Source: Bacteroidota bacterium (GTDB lineage Bacteria > Bacteroidota > Ignavibacteria > Ignavibacteriales > Ignavibacteriaceae). From it: a stretch of DNA of 64,000 nucleotides. Where the stretch lies: contig JAKAKL010000121.1 of NCBI GenBank assembly GCA_021824565.1, positions 62,001 through 126,000 of the forward strand, read 5' to 3'. This document shows positions 1 to 7,970 of the stretch, in pieces (the stretch's first letter is position 1; each line of letters starts with the position of its first letter). Under the pieces are notes generated by a model. The model did not search any database. It saw only the letters and a list, made by a program, of their open reading frames with translations, and was not told the origin of the DNA. The position numbers and the translations under genes were made by a program.

Positions 1-537
1 ATGATCATTCACCATTCCCACAGCCTGCATGAAAGCATAACAGATTGTGGAGCCAACAAATTTGAATCCGCGTTTGATCAAATCTTTACTCATCGCATCC
101 GACTCGGGAGTTTTCGCCGGTATATCTTTCAGATTCTTACGTGAATTTTTTTTAGTTTTTCCCGCGACAAACTGCCAGATGTATTTATCAAAACTGCCAA
201 ACTCTTTCTGAACCCGTAGAAAAGCTTTCGCATTTTGAACAGCAGCGTTTATCTTCAATCTGTTTCTGATAATTCCTGCATCTGATAATAGCTTCTCAAT
301 TTTCTTATCATCATAAACTGCAATTTTCTTTGCATCAAAATTGTTGAATGCTTTGCGATAGTTTTCTCTCTTTTTTAGAATCGTTATCCAGCTTAAGCCT
401 GCTTGCGCTCCCTCGAGAATTAAGAATTCAAAAAGCAGCCGGTCGTCATGCACAGGCACGCCCCATTCTTCATCATGATACTTTATATAAAGCGGATCGT
501 TTGTAGCCCAGCCGCAGCGAACAATTTGTTTACTCAT
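1..537 (-). CDS. tag: DNA-3-methyladenine glycosylase I (partial, 3' end off window)
   Basis: My own translation of the minus strand from the ATG at 535-537 gives 179 residues that run off the left edge, so the ORF track misses it. It begins MSKQIVRCGW, continues with YHDEEWGVPVHDD, and shows EGAQAGLSW and, at the edge, FKFVGSTICYAFMQAVGMVN. These are hallmark segments of the Tag family, base-excision repair enzymes that remove 3-methyladenine from alkylated DNA. Cys8 and His21 match the N-terminal zinc ligands. The last visible residue, His179, would be the third ligand, and the final Cys should lie just outside the window. Glu42 and Trp50 match the base-recognition residues. It is divergent from the cytochrome gene. 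Only a few C-terminal residues should be missing. Confidence 0.95.
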   Translation of the reverse strand, partial: MSKQIVRCGWATNDPLYIKYHDEEWGVPVHDDRLLFEFLILEGAQAGLSWITILKKRENYRKAFNNFDAKKIAVYDDKKIEKLLSDAGIIRNRLKINAAVQNAKAFLRVQKEFGSFDKYIWQFVAGKTKKNSRKNLKDIPAKTPESDAMSKDLIKRGFKFVGSTICYAFMQAVGMVNDH

Positions 538-689
538 ATTAGACCTGAAATTCTCATTCGTAAAATTAGTAATTCCTGCAACATTAAGAAATTTTTTTGT
601 TGATTTATAACATGGCGATCCATATTATTGCCTGCAGAAATATTTACCAGCATCGCGGATACAAATATTATTATCAGACTTTAATTTTC

Positions 690-719
690 TTGTGCGGAAA
701 GAAAACGCTTTACTATATT
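690..719 (+). promoter_or_regulatory. Possible promoter of the cytochrome gene
   Basis: TTGTGC at 690-695 is followed after 18 nt by TATATT at 714-719, about 37 nt before the cytochrome ATG. The spacing fits a housekeeping sigma promoter; the same DNA also reads as TTG-N21-TATATTTA, close to the Bacteroidota TAnnTTTG form. This is a sequence match only. Confidence 0.35.
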
Positions 720-755
720 TAATTCTATTTTCATTCAACAATAACCGAGGTACAA

Positions 756-1739
756 ATGAAAAAATTTTTCAAAATTGCGGGTTATGTGGCAGCAGCAATT
801 ATTGTCCTTATTCTAATAGCAATCGCTTATTTCGATTCGACATATCCCAAAGTTGATCCGGCGCCAAACATAAAAGTAGCAGTTACGCCTGCAAGAATTG
901 CCAGAGGTGAATACCTTGCGAATCATGTTGCGGGATGCCTTGACTGCCATTCCCTAAGAGACTGGACAAAATATGCCGGACCAAGACTTCCAGGGACTTT
1001 AGGAAAAGGTGGAGAAGTTTTTAATGAACAAAACGCAGGAGTTCCCGGCACTGTGTATTCATACAATCTCACTCCTTACAATATCGGAAACTGGACCGAC
1101 GGAGAGCTGATAAGAGCTATTACTTGCGGCGTTAATAAGGATGGTCAGGCGCTTTTCCCATTAATGCCTTACATGAATTTCAATAATTTGTCGCAGGAAG
1201 ATCTCTATTCTATCGTTGCTTATGTTAGATCTCTCAAACCGATCCAAAACAATATTCCTAAAAGACATTTAGACTTCCCTATGAATTTTATTGTTAGAAC
1301 TATTCCTCCTAAATCATATACTCCGCAGCCGCAGCCCGATACTTCCAACATACTTGAGTATGGAAAATATTTAGTTACGATTGCTTCATGCGGTAACTGT
1401 CATACTCAAATGGTAAAAGGCGAACCTGTTAAAGGAATGGAATTCGCCGGCGGCTTTATTTTTCAAATGCCTGGCGGCGTTGTAAGATCGGCAAATATTA
1501 CTCCCGATTCTGCAACAGGAATCGGCATGTGGACTAAAGATCAGTTCGTTCAATTCTTTAAATCATTCGATTCAGACAGCATGAGAAATTTACCCGTTCA
1601 ACCGAAACAATTTAATACACCGATGCCTATTCTTTTTTACGCAGGAATGACTGAGCACGACCTTGGAGCAATCTATGCTTATTTAAGAAGCGTTAAACCA
1701 GTACATAATGCAGTTGTAAGATTCACTCCGAATGGTTGA
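756..1739 (+). CDS. Membrane-anchored diheme cytochrome c
   Basis: The 327-residue protein starts with a short basic stretch and one hydrophobic segment (about residues 8-25), which should act as an uncleaved signal anchor and place the rest in the periplasm. Two heme c sites are visible, CLDCH at 61-65 and CGNCH at 212-216, so there are two cytochrome c domains. Candidate axial methionines follow each, in PLMPYM (about 137-140) and NTPMP (about 290). The architecture resembles the cytochrome subunits of periplasmic dehydrogenases, but no dehydrogenase partner is adjacent, so its redox partner is unknown. It appears to be a single-gene unit closed by the terminator at 1763-1790. Confidence 0.88.
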   Translation: MKKFFKIAGYVAAAIIVLILIAIAYFDSTYPKVDPAPNIKVAVTPARIARGEYLANHVAGCLDCHSLRDWTKYAGPRLPGTLGKGGEVFNEQNAGVPGTVYSYNLTPYNIGNWTDGELIRAITCGVNKDGQALFPLMPYMNFNNLSQEDLYSIVAYVRSLKPIQNNIPKRHLDFPMNFIVRTIPPKSYTPQPQPDTSNILEYGKYLVTIASCGNCHTQMVKGEPVKGMEFAGGFIFQMPGGVVRSANITPDSATGIGMWTKDQFVQFFKSFDSDSMRNLPVQPKQFNTPMPILFYAGMTEHDLGAIYAYLRSVKPVHNAVVRFTPNG

Positions 1740-1762
1740 GCAGTAAAAATAATTTTCCTTCG

Positions 1763-1790
1763 ACCCCTTTGTTTGAAAAGACAAAGGGGT
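1763..1790 (+). terminator. Rho-independent terminator of the cytochrome gene
   Basis: ACCCCTTTGT (1763-1772) pairs perfectly with ACAAAGGGGT (1781-1790) around an 8-nt loop, and TTATTTTTGT follows. It lies 24 nt after the cytochrome stop codon. Confidence 0.92.
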
Positions 1791-1856
1791 TTATTTTTGT
1801 TAAGAATTTAATTTCTTCATCGATAATTTTTTGTCATCAATCAATAAAGATGTTTT

Positions 1857-2717
1857 ATGAAAATATCAGACTTCAAAGCACAGCCGAATTCCAAAATTGA
1901 TCTATCAAAGATAAGCACTTCATATTCAGGGAAAATCAAATCTAAAGACGAAGCAAAGAAGCTTCTTAAGAAAAATGTCAAGGAGATGATCAATCTTCAG
2001 GATAAGCTTTACGCCGAAGACAAATATTCGCTGCTGCTGATCTTTCAAGCTATGGATGCCGCCGGCAAGGACGGAACAATCAAGCATGTAATGAGCGGAC
2101 TTAATCCGCAAGGCACGCAGGTTACCAGTTTCAAGCAGCCTTCTGCGGAAGAGCTGAATCATCATTATCTCTGGCGCGTTAATAAAGCTCTGCCGGAGCG
2201 CGGTCGCATTGGAATTTTTAATAGATCATATTACGAAGAAGTGCTTGTGGTCCGGGTTCATAATCTTCTTTCAACTGAAAAAATTCCTTCTAAGCTGATA
2301 GATGAAAATATCTGGCAAACACGCTTCAAAGAAATAAATGACTTTGAAAAAAATCTTTACCAGAACGGCACTGTTATCTTAAAATTCTTTCTTCATTTAT
2401 CGAAGGATGAACAGAAGCGGCGCTTCATTGAAAGGATTGATACTCCGTCTAAGAATTGGAAGTTCTCTGAAGCTGATCTGAAGGAAAGAGAATTCTGGAA
2501 TGATTATCAGAAATGTTTTGCCGAAGCAATCTCCGCAACCAGCAAGAAACATGCACCGTGGTTCATTATTCCCGCCGATGTGAAATGGTTCGCAAGACTT
2601 GCCGTCTCTTCAATAATTATCGATACAATGCAAAAGCTTGATCTTCAATATCCGAAGCTGAATAAGCAGCAGCTTGATAATCTTAAACTATATAAAGAAA
2701 AATTAGAAAAAGAATAA
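1857..2717 (+). CDS. ppk2: Polyphosphate kinase 2 family protein (polyphosphate:nucleotide phosphotransferase)
   Basis: This 286-residue protein has the PPK2 P-loop AMDAAGKDG (about 65-73), the GLNPQGTQVTSFKQPS segment (81-96) and the NRSYYEEVLVVRVH segment (122-135). PPK2 enzymes move phosphate between inorganic polyphosphate and nucleotides; single-domain members of this length typically use polyphosphate to phosphorylate AMP and/or ADP. Which nucleotide is preferred cannot be read from the sequence. The protein is soluble, with no signal peptide. The ATG at 1857 is the first plausible start, and the gene stands alone, converging on the permease gene. Confidence 0.93.
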   Translation: MKISDFKAQPNSKIDLSKISTSYSGKIKSKDEAKKLLKKNVKEMINLQDKLYAEDKYSLLLIFQAMDAAGKDGTIKHVMSGLNPQGTQVTSFKQPSAEELNHHYLWRVNKALPERGRIGIFNRSYYEEVLVVRVHNLLSTEKIPSKLIDENIWQTRFKEINDFEKNLYQNGTVILKFFLHLSKDEQKRRFIERIDTPSKNWKFSEADLKEREFWNDYQKCFAEAISATSKKHAPWFIIPADVKWFARLAVSSIIIDTMQKLDLQYPKLNKQQLDNLKLYKEKLEKE

Positions 2718-2757
2718 TATTATTCTCTATACAACATATTAATGCTGAAGAAGATTT

Positions 2758-4236
2758 TTATTCTTCCGCTTTCTTTCCGAGCTTGCTCCAGATAAAATAT
2801 ACCGGAATTCCCAGAAGCACTATTAACATTCCCGGCCATGTGTACATCGGCTTGAATATCAGCAGATCAATCGAGATTGCGGCGGCGGCTAAAATATACA
2901 GCGCGGGAACAACCGGGTATCCCCAGGCTTTGTACGGACGCTCCGCATCGGGGCGTTTCTTCCTTAAAAGAAATATTCCCGCTATTGTAAGAATGTAAAA
3001 TATAAGAACCGCAAAGATTACGTAATCAAGAAGATCGCTGTACGTTCCCGATAAACAAAGCAGCGACGCCCACACTGCCTGCACTATCAGCGCCGTTCCG
3101 GGCACGGAATTTTTATTTATCGTTCCGGTCTTCTTAAAAAATAATTTATCCTTCGCCATCGCGTAGTAAACTCTCGCACCGGCAAGTATCAAACCGTTGT
3201 TGCATCCGAATGTCGAGACCATTATTAGTACCGCCATAATAATTACTGCCGGCGCGCCGAATATCATCGAAGACGCCGCTGTTGCTACTCTATCGCTTAA
3301 AGCAAATTGGATTCCTCGGTCGACTGCCGTGGCTCCTGCAATGCTGCCCTTTAAAGGAAGCACTGTAATGTACGCTATGTTCGCGCTGATATATAGAATT
3401 GTAACTATCGCTGTCCCGAGGAATAAGCTTAATGGAATATTCCTCTTTGGATTTTTTACTTCCGCCGCTGTGAATGTAATATTGTTCCAGGCGTCGCTAG
3501 AAAATAGAGAGCCGACCATTGCAACGCCGATTGCCGCCAACAGCATCGAGCCGGACAAAGATTCAATAGAAGTTATTTTACCGTTTGATATATGCGTCCA
3601 GCTTGCGCTCCAGAAGTTTGAAAAGTTAGCGCTTATCGCCGCAGCATTCTTACCGATAAATATTGCGAGAAGTATTAGTCCGGCTAATGCGACTACTTTT
3701 GAAAACGTAAATATATTCTGAACTATCTTGCCTGTGCGTACTCCGTTAATGTTTGAATATGTAAGAATAACTACGCTAAGAATCGCAAGCATCTGCGCGG
3801 CGGAAATATTTAACCCGAATATCGAGAATAAAATATTCTTCTCGCTGAACCATGGGATCAACACGGCGGTATATTTTGCAAACGCAACAGCAACAGCGGC
3901 AATCGTTCCCGTTTGAATTACGAGGAACAACGTCCAGCCGTATAAAAATCCAACCAGCGGATTATATGCCTCGCGAAGATAAACATATTGACCGCCTGCG
4001 TGAGGAAGCATTCCCGCAAGCTCGCCGTAGCTTAACGCGGCAGTAATCGTAATGGCTCCGGTAATCAGCCATACAAGCAGAAGCACGCCCGGCGAGCCAA
4101 CAGTCCTTGCAATATCCGAACTGACTATAAAAATTCCCGATCCGATCATCGAGCCGATAACGATCATTGTTGAATCGATTAAACCAAGCTCACGCTTAAA
4201 TTCTCTCGGCTGAATTCCTTCCGCCTGTCTGTTCAT
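2758..4236 (-). CDS. APC-superfamily amino acid permease
   Basis: The 492-residue, very hydrophobic protein has about 12 predicted membrane helices. It carries the APC helix-1 motif MIGSGIFIVSSD near residue 31 and the ALSYGELAGMLPHAGGQYVYLREAYNP segment typical of the LAT-like and basic-amino-acid transporter families. Transport by proton symport or exchange across the inner membrane is expected; the substrate cannot be told. The ATG at 4236 places the conserved helix at the usual distance from the N-terminus. The following minus-strand PPK2 neighbour is convergent and no shared function is evident. Confidence 0.92.
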   Translation of the reverse strand: MNRQAEGIQPREFKRELGLIDSTMIVIGSMIGSGIFIVSSDIARTVGSPGVLLLVWLITGAITITAALSYGELAGMLPHAGGQYVYLREAYNPLVGFLYGWTLFLVIQTGTIAAVAVAFAKYTAVLIPWFSEKNILFSIFGLNISAAQMLAILSVVILTYSNINGVRTGKIVQNIFTFSKVVALAGLILLAIFIGKNAAAISANFSNFWSASWTHISNGKITSIESLSGSMLLAAIGVAMVGSLFSSDAWNNITFTAAEVKNPKRNIPLSLFLGTAIVTILYISANIAYITVLPLKGSIAGATAVDRGIQFALSDRVATAASSMIFGAPAVIIMAVLIMVSTFGCNNGLILAGARVYYAMAKDKLFFKKTGTINKNSVPGTALIVQAVWASLLCLSGTYSDLLDYVIFAVLIFYILTIAGIFLLRKKRPDAERPYKAWGYPVVPALYILAAAAISIDLLIFKPMYTWPGMLIVLLGIPVYFIWSKLGKKAEE

Positions 4237-4285
4237 GCTTTCCTCACTGATAATTTTTATAATTGATTAATTATATATTATGCTG

Positions 4286-4957
4286 TTAAAGAAGGCTCGC
4301 AATGATATTTATTACCAGTGCAAGTATAACCGTGTTAAATCCAAATGAAATTATTCCGTGCAGCAGAACCAATCTTCTCATTCTCTTTGATGTTATCTGC
4401 ACGTCGGAGACCTGGAACGTCATCCCGATAACAAAAGAGAAATACGCAAAGTCCATGTAGTCCGGCTTTTTCTCGCCCGGGAAATCCAGCCCGCCGTGAT
4501 AGTCTTTCTCGGCTGGTTTATTTTTATCGCCGTAAAAAACGTGAGCATATCTAAGAGAGTATAACGTATGAATTAATATCCATGAGCAAATTACCGACAG
4601 CGCAGCTAATATAATGTGCGAAGATAGAATTCCAATCGCGGCGCCTTTCGCCGTATTTAATACAAACCCTACGGCAAGAAGACTAATACATGAAGCGATT
4701 ATAATTAACGTAAAGATGGTTGTCCGGCTGGGATCCTGTTTCGTTGCGGTAATTCTTATCTGGCTTATTTCTGTGTTGGTTAAAGTTATCCAGCTTAGGA
4801 TCAAAGTGCTTAAAGCGAATACGTCCCAGAGAATCAACAGCAGATACGCTGCATTCAAGCGGCTGTTAAGGAAGATAAAAAATAGAAATGAAATTAAAAT
4901 AGAAACTAAAGAGCGGTGGTGCGCATCGAGTTTGCTTATTTTATTAAGTAACTTCAT
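4286..4957 (-). CDS. DUF1345 family membrane protein
   Basis: This 223-residue protein has about five hydrophobic segments. The C-terminal motif DYMDFAYFSFVIGMTFQVSDV is characteristic of the DUF1345 family of predicted inner-membrane proteins. Their molecular function is unknown. The gene lies 49 bp upstream of the permease gene on the same strand, so co-transcription is possible but not shown. No signal for cleavage and no catalytic motif is visible. Confidence 0.85.
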   Translation of the reverse strand: MKLLNKISKLDAHHRSLVSILISFLFFIFLNSRLNAAYLLLILWDVFALSTLILSWITLTNTEISQIRITATKQDPSRTTIFTLIIIASCISLLAVGFVLNTAKGAAIGILSSHIILAALSVICSWILIHTLYSLRYAHVFYGDKNKPAEKDYHGGLDFPGEKKPDYMDFAYFSFVIGMTFQVSDVQITSKRMRRLVLLHGIISFGFNTVILALVINIIASLL

Positions 4958-5048
4958 TTACATGCGAATGCTTGTGAAAATAAATTAGTCAAAACAATGA
5001 TAATAAAATAAGAAAATTATTTTGGAAATGGATATAAAAAAACAAAAC

Positions 5049-5066
5049 CCCCGGAATAATCCGGGG
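5049..5066 (-). terminator. Terminator of the RRM gene
   Basis: CCCCGGA (5049-5055) and TCCGGGG (5060-5066) form a 7-bp GC-rich stem with an ATAA loop. Read on the minus strand, it is followed by GTTTTGTTTTTT. It lies 18 nt after the stop codon of the RNA-binding protein gene. Confidence 0.9.
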
Positions 5067-5084
5067 ATTAGTAAATTTAGATAA

Positions 5085-5402
5085 TCAGCGTCTTCCGCCT
5101 CTGCCGCCGCCTCTATTATCGCCGCCGCGGCGATTTCCACCGCCGTGTCTCTCGCCTCCGGTGCGCGGTCTTGCTTCGTTGACGGTAATCTTTCTTCCCT
5201 TCAGTTCTTTTGTATTAAGCTCGTTCATTGCCTTTTGAGCCTCTGTAAGTCCCGGCATTTCTACAAAGCCGAAACCCTTTGACTCCTGGCTGAACATGTC
5301 TTTTATAACTTTTGCACTTTTAACTTGACCGTAATTTGCAAAAAGTTCTCGCAAGTCATCATCGGTAACATCCCGTGATAGATTTCCCACAAATATATTC
5401 AT
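5085..5402 (-). CDS. RRM-domain RNA-binding protein with RGG tail
   Basis: The 105-residue protein is one RNA recognition motif followed by a glycine/arginine-rich tail. RNP2 is IFVGNLSR at 3-10 and RNP1 is KGFGFVEM at 42-49. From about residue 79 the sequence becomes RGG-like and ends in GGRGGRR. Proteins of this size and layout are single-stranded RNA binders found in cyanobacteria and Bacteroidota, where many are cold-induced; a chaperone-like role for mRNA is inferred. A strong ribosome binding site (AGGAG) precedes the ATG, and a clear terminator follows, so it is a monocistronic gene. Confidence 0.95.
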   Translation of the reverse strand: MNIFVGNLSRDVTDDDLRELFANYGQVKSAKVIKDMFSQESKGFGFVEMPGLTEAQKAMNELNTKELKGRKITVNEARPRTGGERHGGGNRRGGDNRGGGRGGRR

Positions 5403-5684
5403 TGATACTCCTATAAAGTTGTTTTATAATTTTCTAAAGAATTAGCAAGTATACTTAAAAAGAAGAAACAAAGCTTACCGAACAGGCACAATAACAGAAG
5501 GGATGTTTGAGAACTTTTTATATTTTATTCTAATTCTTTGTAGTGAATTTAAGTTTATTTTTCCAATCTTACAAATTTTATTTGAACAATGCCTAATTCC
5601 TGTGCGCTTCGTGAGTAAGAAATACTTCACGCAAAATATACATTGTTATAAATATACCCGAAGTGTTGTCATTATTAAGTCGTT
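5403..5684. other. Intergenic region between the RRM gene and the REP transposase
   Basis: No convincing gene is seen. The 73-aa ORF at 5503-5724 has no family features and overlaps the transposase end. The stretch holds a 24-nt sequence (5610-5633) that recurs at 16332-16355 with three mismatches, and a degenerate REP right-hand box that begins here and reaches the transposase stop codon. Confidence 0.5.
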
Positions 5685-5688
5685 CTAT
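5654..5688. repeat. Degenerate REP-like box 3' of the transposase
   Basis: ACCCGAAGTGTTGTCATTAT followed by AAGTCGTTCTA resembles the right-hand box of the 6.2-6.7 kb array (AACCCGAAGGGTTGACATTA, then TAGAACGAC). Transposase 3' end and 5' end are therefore both flanked by the same repeat family. Confidence 0.6.
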
Positions 5689-6146
5689 TCCACCCAATCA
5701 AATAAATATTGTTCGCTGTATTGAACCTCGAACCTTTTTAGCAATTCTAAATATTCTTCTTTGAAAGTTCTTTTTTTATGATGATTTTCTTGCCTCAGTA
5801 AGTAATTATAAACAGCCTCTACGTGCGAATGTGAGTATGAAAAGGCGCCGTAACCATTCTGCCATGAAAATCTACCTTTAGTCCAATTATGATCATTAAT
5901 AAAATTGGATGAGTTATTTTTTATATCTCTCACCAAATCAGATATTGCAACAGACGGACTCAAACCAATAAAGGCGTGGATATGATCAGGCATTCCGTTG
6001 ACGATGATAGGTTTTTGCCCCTTGCCTTTGATGATACCGGCGATATATTTATTCAAATCTTCCTTCCAATCCTTGGCGATAAGGTTGTCTCTGCCTTTAA
6101 CGGCAAAAACTACATGAATGTAAATTTGAGAGAATGTATCAGGCAT
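5685..6146 (-). CDS. REP-associated tyrosine transposase (IS200/TnpA-like, Y1 HUH)
   Basis: The ORF encodes up to 156 residues; I prefer the second Met (MPDTFSQ) as start because family members begin there. The single-stranded DNA transposase core is complete. The HUH motif is HIHAF (about 58-62), followed by KGRFSWQNGYGAFSYS and VYNYLLRQENHH (about 115-126), whose Tyr118 sits where the catalytic tyrosine is expected. This family nicks and joins hairpin-forming DNA and is thought to generate dispersed REP sequences. The copy looks intact: no frameshift, normal length. Hairpin repeats abut both ends, the classical arrangement of a RAYT with its own substrate. Confidence 0.9.
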   Translation of the reverse strand: MPDTFSQIYIHVVFAVKGRDNLIAKDWKEDLNKYIAGIIKGKGQKPIIVNGMPDHIHAFIGLSPSVAISDLVRDIKNNSSNFINDHNWTKGRFSWQNGYGAFSYSHSHVEAVYNYLLRQENHHKKRTFKEEYLELLKRFEVQYSEQYLFDWVE

Positions 6147-6235
6147 ATGTATCACTCTTTCAGAGTTTTAATTTTAATATTTGATTTCCTTGCTACAATA
6201 ATATCATCCCTTCGGGATTTCGTTACATCGCTTTT

Positions 6236-6448
6236 TTTATCTTGCTATAATATTTTCATCCCTTCGGGATTTGTTTTCATCGCTGACTTAATCTATTGCT
6301 AATCATCTATTCGTGATCTTGTTTCTTCAGATGATCAATATAATTATATCTCCATGATATTCCTTGCATCACCAAACCCGAAGGGTTGACATTATTATAG
6401 AACGACAATCTAATAATAATAACCAACCTCTTCAGAGGTGACATTATC
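6236..6448. repeat. 213-bp direct repeat, copy A
   Basis: The block from TTTATC (6236) to ATTATC (6448) matches 6511-6723 at a constant offset of 275 bp, with many substitutions but no net indel. It contains one complete left-hand hairpin and one complete right-hand hairpin pair. Confidence 0.8.
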
Positions 6449-6510
6449 ATTTGCATATGTATTTCCTTCAGCAATAATTTCATCCCTTCGGGATTATATC
6501 CTCTCGCTGG

Positions 6511-6723
6511 TTTATCTCGCTACAATAATTTCATCCCTTCGGGATTTGGTTCCATCGCAGTTTTAATATGTTATGAAAAATTTAATCGTGATTTTCTCTA
6601 TTCGCATGATCGATATAATTATATCTCTCTGCTATTCCTTACATCGCCAAACCCGAAGGGTTGAAATTATTATAGAATGATAATCTATTAGAAATAACCA
6701 ACCCCTTCAGGGGTGATATTATC
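6511..6723. repeat. 213-bp direct repeat, copy B
   Basis: This is the second copy of the 213-bp block at 6236-6448. The 62 bp between the two copies contain one additional left-hand hairpin, so the order is left box, A, left box, B. Confidence 0.8.
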
Positions 6724-6743
6724 TTCTTATAAACATTACCTCC

Positions 6744-7469
6744 TTACGCCTGCGCGCCTCCTTCCGGCGGTTTATCGGCAGGCGACTTTCTCTTCAGTAT
6801 CGATTCATCAAAATATACCGCCGCTTTCTCCGGCTCCTCTGAATAGATCAACAATAATGTTAACAGATTCCTGTATAACTGCATCGCAAGCGCACGCCTC
6901 TTATCATTGCTCGTTATACTCTCATCCTTCACCTTGCTTATTGACTGAAGTTGCGTCTTCCTTGAGTGCAGGTATATATTATATTTATCATTTACCTCGC
7001 TGAGCATTGATTCATCAAAATCTGCCTTGTGTGTATTAAGCGCAGTGATAAACCTTGGAAACAAAATATCCGCATTCTTTTTCGTTGCACTTGAATATTC
7101 ATTTAACCCATGCGGAAAGAACTCCTCAAAGAATGCCGAACCGCGATGGTACTTATCCGCAATTACTCCCTCTTTAGATGAAATTACATCCTTCACATCC
7201 TTAATTGCGGCATTTACACTTATAGTTTTGCCTTCCTTCTGTGATTTCTGCGTTTCGTTAAGATCAACCGAGGACTTCCAGTCAGTATAAAGAGCCAGGG
7301 TCCCGGTTTTCATGGTATCGAAAATGGTTGTTACCGGAACGCCATACAGTGTAGTATCTGTAACCGGCGTGTTAGCTGTTAATCTTTCAATATGAGTTGA
7401 AGAAAGCTTACCAAAATTTTCATTGCTTAATCTTGATAGAAACGGGTTGCTTAGATAATAGTAAATCAT
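6744..7469 (-). CDS. Hypothetical protein
   Basis: I do not recognise this 241-residue protein. It has no signal peptide, no membrane segment and no catalytic motif that I can name. It is mostly polar and predicted helical, starts MIYYYLSNPFLSRL and ends with a low-complexity PADKPPEGGAQA tail. Its coding density is normal and its start is a clean ATG, so it is probably a real gene. It sits between the REP array and the 42-bp tandem repeat, and its 5' region is therefore the repeat tract. It may belong to a Bacteroidota domain of unknown function, but I cannot confirm that. Confidence 0.6.
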   Translation of the reverse strand: MIYYYLSNPFLSRLSNENFGKLSSTHIERLTANTPVTDTTLYGVPVTTIFDTMKTGTLALYTDWKSSVDLNETQKSQKEGKTISVNAAIKDVKDVISSKEGVIADKYHRGSAFFEEFFPHGLNEYSSATKKNADILFPRFITALNTHKADFDESMLSEVNDKYNIYLHSRKTQLQSISKVKDESITSNDKRRALAMQLYRNLLTLLLIYSEEPEKAAVYFDESILKRKSPADKPPEGGAQA

Positions 7470-7524
7470 TATGTATTCCTTTATTTAATTGTTATAAAAT
7501 TCGTTTATATTCATACACAAAACT

Positions 7525-7818
7525 TTGTATGCCGGCAAATATTAGTCTTTGTTGTACTACAAAACCTTGCATGCCAGCAAATATTAGTCTTTGTTGTACT
7601 ACAAGACCTTGCATGCCAGCAAATATTAGCCTTTGTTGTACTACAAAACCTTGCATGCTAGCAAATATTAGCCTTTGTTGTACTACAAAACCTTGCATGC
7701 TAGCAAATATTAGCCTTTGTTGTACTACAAAACCTTGCATGCCAGCAAATATTAGTCTTTGTTATACTGCAAGACCTTGTATGTCAACAAATATTGATCT
7801 TTGCTATACAGCAGGCTC
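7525..7818. repeat. 42-bp tandem repeat, seven copies
   Basis: Seven head-to-tail 42-bp units begin at 7525, 7567, 7609, 7651, 7693, 7735 and 7777. The consensus contains TTGCATGCCAGCAAATATTA and TTTGTTGTACTACAAAACC. Central units are nearly identical and the last is degenerate, with traces of an eighth after 7818. Because 42 is a multiple of three, both strands stay open: CMPANISLCCTTKP on plus and MQGFVVQQRLIFAG on minus. Each unit includes the imperfect palindrome TTTGTTGTACTACAAAA. There are no unique spacers, so it is not CRISPR. It lies directly upstream of the 241-aa minus-strand gene. Confidence 0.95.
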
Positions 7819-7950
7819 TTGCATACATATTATAATTAGTTTTTGTCAGTTTGCATTGATTTGCTGTGACATCTAAATTGATTTAACCAATACTGCTCGA
7901 ATCAGCAGTCATTGTTTGCTTTGAAATTTGACCTTTGCGCTTTTTCCTTG

Positions 7951-7970
7951 AGCCTCTTTCAGGCTTTTTT
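7951..7970 (+). terminator. Weak plus-strand terminator-like hairpin
   Basis: AGCCT-CTTTC-AGGCT followed by TTTTT. The stem is only 5 bp, but the T run is good. No confirmed plus-strand gene ends here; the only open plus-strand frame upstream is the translated 42-bp repeat. Confidence 0.4.

Larger units (their letters stand above)
6190..6723. repeat. REP-like hairpin repeat array next to the transposase
   Basis: Four copies of the hairpin CATCCCTTCGGGATT start at 6205, 6257, 6481 and 6532. Two copies of AACCCGAAGGGTT lie at 6375-6387 and 6650-6662, and two related hairpins with TTCA loops at about 6425 and 6700. Each is a 4-5 bp stem closed by a TTC, GAA or TTCA loop. Degenerate sequence common to the copies extends well beyond the hairpins. 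The array directly abuts the transposase 5' end and fills the whole stretch up to the next gene. Confidence 0.88.

Noticed and set aside
3197-3721. 174-aa plus-strand ORF
   Set aside because: It lies wholly antisense inside the APC permease gene and mirrors its hydrophobic codons; a shadow ORF.
7492-7740. 82-aa minus-strand ORF (MQGFVVQQ repeat) as a gene
   Set aside because: Same reason as the plus-strand frame: repeated units with an in-frame ATG, no independent evidence.
7525-7818. CRISPR array
   Set aside because: The 42-bp units follow one another without unique spacers, and no cas gene is present; it is a simple tandem repeat.
7397-7876. 159-aa Cys-rich plus-strand ORF as a gene
   Set aside because: Its length results from the 42-bp tandem repeat being a multiple of three; the part before the repeat overlaps the 241-aa gene, and the opposite strand is equally open. 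No support for translation.
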